Positions 61,731-64,000 of a stretch of DNA of 64,000 nucleotides are shown piece after piece. This DNA comes from Baylisascaris procyonis (taxonomy: Eukaryota; Nematoda; Chromadorea; Rhabditida; Ascarididae), in assembly GCA_037389465.1 (NCBI GenBank), contig JAZARR010000234.1, forward strand, positions 124,001 through 188,000, in the 5' to 3' direction. Numbering within the stretch: the first letter of the stretch is position 1; each line of letters opens with the position of its first letter. The notes below the pieces were generated by a model. The model made no database searches and was not told the origin of the DNA. It was given only the letters and a program-made list of their open reading frames with translations. The position numbers and the translations under genes are program-made.

Positions 61731-62348
61731 TCGGCTGTCACTATAAAACAACTTATCTACGAGGCACTTTTGTTAAGGTACTTCCTGGATGCCCTCTAGA
61801 GATATTAAGCTTCTCGGTCGTTATCCTTCATAATGCATGTCTTCATGCGTTTTTTTTTTTTTTTTTTGAGATGTAATGGAAGTGATTTTTTCTACTTTTA
61901 CGGCGATAATTATACTCAACATGTTCGCTTAAAACGTGGATTGGTCTCCATTAAACTTTGGATATTTACCAACTTCTCTAGCGCTACTGAATGAGCTGAT
62001 ATTTCCATCCGTGCAATGCTGAAATTTGGTTGCTGGCCATCCATAATTTGGAGGAAACTACCTCAACTCCAAATTAACTGTGAGGATATTAGGAAGCGAA
62101 AATCGCTAAGAATTTCTGGAATTCAGTGTTGTCAACCGGAAGGGATTTTTAAGTTAACCAAAAATGTTCGCAAAAAAGTACGTAGCCTTTAACCTTGAGG
62201 ACGGATGAAGGAAAAAAAGGAGAATGCGTTTGAAGGTTTTAGGATACATGAAAGAATGATGAGGCGTCCGTAAAGTTGATCTTTTCCAGAATATTCATCA
62301 GTTATGCCTGTCGCTTATTGTAGGTAAAGCTCGAAGTGGTGATGCAAG
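61731..62348 (+). promoter_or_regulatory. 5' flank of the second WDR75-like gene
   Basis: Copy of 41408-42026 with one T fewer in the T run (61850-61867). The acceptor-like CTTTTCCAG ends at 62289 and the overlapping 7-codon upstream frame starts at 62342. Whatever drives copy 1 is therefore present here too. Confidence 0.35.
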
Positions 62349-64000
62349 ATGACAATTATACCTGAACACAATAGACAAATATTAGCAACGAGTCGCCAAA
62401 ATGACAACGGGACAATCGATTGCGTTGTTATTACACCTGACAGTAAGCGTGTTTGTTTGGCTTCTGGTAAACAGGTCACTGTTCATGATGCCGAAACCGG
62501 TCGTAGAGAATACATCCTCTCGGAGGCGTCCAAGATTGTCACCTTATGTTGTAATGATTCTGCAAGGCTAGTCATCTATCTCAGTAATGGAATGCGTGTT
62601 GAGCATGACCTCACAACGAATACAGCTCTAGAATGTCGAGATTTACATGAACAACACTTGCTGACTGCATTTGAAGACAGTGAATCGAGAGCTATCTATA
62701 CTGTTTGTGGTGATGAAGGATTATGCAAACCGACCATAAAAAAGATTACAATGGATACCGAAAAGGAAATCACAAAGGAATTAATCGGAAGTGAATCATT
62801 TAAGATGCCAAGAATCCGAACATTAAAACAGCTCACATTAAGTGATCGATTTATGGCCGTTTGTGAAGATCTCTTCGTACGTACCTATATATTTGAGAGT
62901 GCAATAATAAGGACCTATAAATTTACGGGTAAAGAAGAGTTTAATGGTGTTCGGAGTTGTTTTGTCAATGTGAGAGCATTTCATAATGTTTCACTTGTTG
63001 CTACACTGTCATTTGGTCGAGTTCTTGTTTGGGATAATGTTGTCAAGCAATTAGGAACACCAACACAATGTGTTCATTGGCATAGATTAGCGCCAAGTGT
63101 GGTACTTACTCCACAAGGTGCAATTATATCAGGTGGAGTAGAGGGGGTTATTGTGAAATATGCAGCTCATGGTTCTCGAACCGGTTCAACCGCCGATTCA
63201 TTTCTATCCCGACTTGGTGCGGCTATAAGTCATGTGGAAATATCAGCAGATGGTTCACTTCTTTTAGCCGTTCTTATGGATAATACGGTGGTAATGGTTC
63301 TGCTTTCTACGATGGCAGTTTATAGTCGTCTAGAAACGTTACAAAGACCAATAGGTATACGGCAATTTGCTCTTACGGTGGACCCATTGATGCCGCATCT
63401 TGTCGTGCACAATGGTAGACCTGGCTGCATACAATGGATTAACCCATGTACGATGATGACAACCGCCATGCTAGATGTAGTCTGTCAAAACTTGCCAGAG
63501 GTTATCCAACCTGAACCATCACCTGTATTAGCGCCACATATGGATGTATCAGCAGTGGCACTAAGTAAAACTACAATTATGACCGCTGAGCAACGTGTTG
63601 GTGACGAAATTGAAGTGCATATTGTAAAGTTTTGGCGTCGTAATGCAGTTGACTTGACATCACTGGAGTTCAGCACCACATATGAGAGCAGTATTCGTTT
63701 TGCAAGATCGAGCGATACTTCCGATTATATATTCGTGAGTATTGATACAGCGAATAAATTAGTCCTATGGGAGAGATATATCGATGAAGAGTATCCGAGA
63801 TGGACACCAGTACAAAGTGCTGATTGGAAAGGTTTACCTATAATGGCTGCATCACAGATTTGTGATGATGCTCTTGCTACGATACATGAATGGGATAGCA
63901 AATGTGACAGGCGATCGACGTTAGTCGTTTGGCGTTTGGCAAGTAGACAACGAATCCGTGAAGAGTTGTTCTATGATTCGATAAATAAATTAAATGCAGT
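62349..64000 (+). CDS. WDR75-like WD-repeat nucleolar protein, copy 2 (cut by window end)
   Basis: Same start and frame as copy 1. It is open through 550 codons plus two bases to the last base of the window, corresponding to residues 1-550 of 738. I noticed no base difference from copy 1 over this stretch and the offset stays constant at 20322, so there are no indels. The first propeller and most of the second are present (HWH motif, NGRPG segment, LVLWE and LVVWR strands). The C-terminal FIESCLLPP element lies outside the window. An identical intact frame means the duplication is very recent, the copies are being converted, or the assembly shows one locus twice. Confidence 0.85.
   Translation, partial: MTIIPEHNRQILATSRQNDNGTIDCVVITPDSKRVCLASGKQVTVHDAETGRREYILSEASKIVTLCCNDSARLVIYLSNGMRVEHDLTTNTALECRDLHEQHLLTAFEDSESRAIYTVCGDEGLCKPTIKKITMDTEKEITKELIGSESFKMPRIRTLKQLTLSDRFMAVCEDLFVRTYIFESAIIRTYKFTGKEEFNGVRSCFVNVRAFHNVSLVATLSFGRVLVWDNVVKQLGTPTQCVHWHRLAPSVVLTPQGAIISGGVEGVIVKYAAHGSRTGSTADSFLSRLGAAISHVEISADGSLLLAVLMDNTVVMVLLSTMAVYSRLETLQRPIGIRQFALTVDPLMPHLVVHNGRPGCIQWINPCTMMTTAMLDVVCQNLPEVIQPEPSPVLAPHMDVSAVALSKTTIMTAEQRVGDEIEVHIVKFWRRNAVDLTSLEFSTTYESSIRFARSSDTSDYIFVSIDTANKLVLWERYIDEEYPRWTPVQSADWKGLPIMAASQICDDALATIHEWDSKCDRRSTLVVWRLASRQRIREELFYDSINKLNA

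Overview
The window looks like a nuclear chromosome segment from an animal, most likely a nematode, though that is a tentative inference. The noncoding DNA is AT-rich. There are many short TTTTGCAG / TTTCAG style splice acceptors. The only long protein is a eukaryotic nucleolar WD-repeat protein related to WDR75 (yeast Nan1/Utp17). There are no bacterial operons, ribosome binding sites, insertion sequences or CRISPR arrays, and I recognised no tRNA, rRNA, snRNA or spliced-leader gene.

Layout. Positions 1-35104 are a head-to-tail array of a roughly 5.4 kb unit: the end of one unit, then six complete units of 5394-5399 bp. The copies are almost identical and have no long reading frame. A seventh unit starts at 35105 and after 276 bp turns into a longer, diverged 'variant block' (to about 41407). 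This block is the 5' flank of an intact, uninterrupted WDR75-like gene (42027-44243, + strand). Next come the 3' flank with a G-rich 22-bp minisatellite (44484-44806) and about 5.2 kb of single-copy DNA (to 50038) with only weak candidate exons. At 50039 the repeat unit restarts with a clean edge: one ordinary unit (50039-55438), then a second, nearly identical variant block (55439 to about 61730), then a second WDR75-like gene from 62349 that is cut by the window end after 550 codons.

Two levels of tandem duplication are therefore nested. A 5.4 kb unit is repeated upstream of the gene, and a segment of about 20.33 kb (unit + variant block + gene + 3' DNA) is itself duplicated. The unit count differs between the two copies: at least six on the left, one on the right. 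The array unit reads as a rearranged, shortened derivative of the gene's own 5' flank. It shares most of the variant block but lacks segments of about 356 and 1350 bp. It also has an 0.8 kb stretch replaced by 1.4 kb that includes an internal duplication. Two sites within the units show all four base combinations, a sign of exchange or gene conversion among units.

What works together: the only gene with a supported function is the WDR75-like one (small-subunit processome, rRNA transcription and processing). The array may be inert satellite-like DNA or amplified upstream DNA; the sequence alone does not decide. Assembly error (haplotypes laid in tandem, wrong unit number) must be kept in mind throughout.
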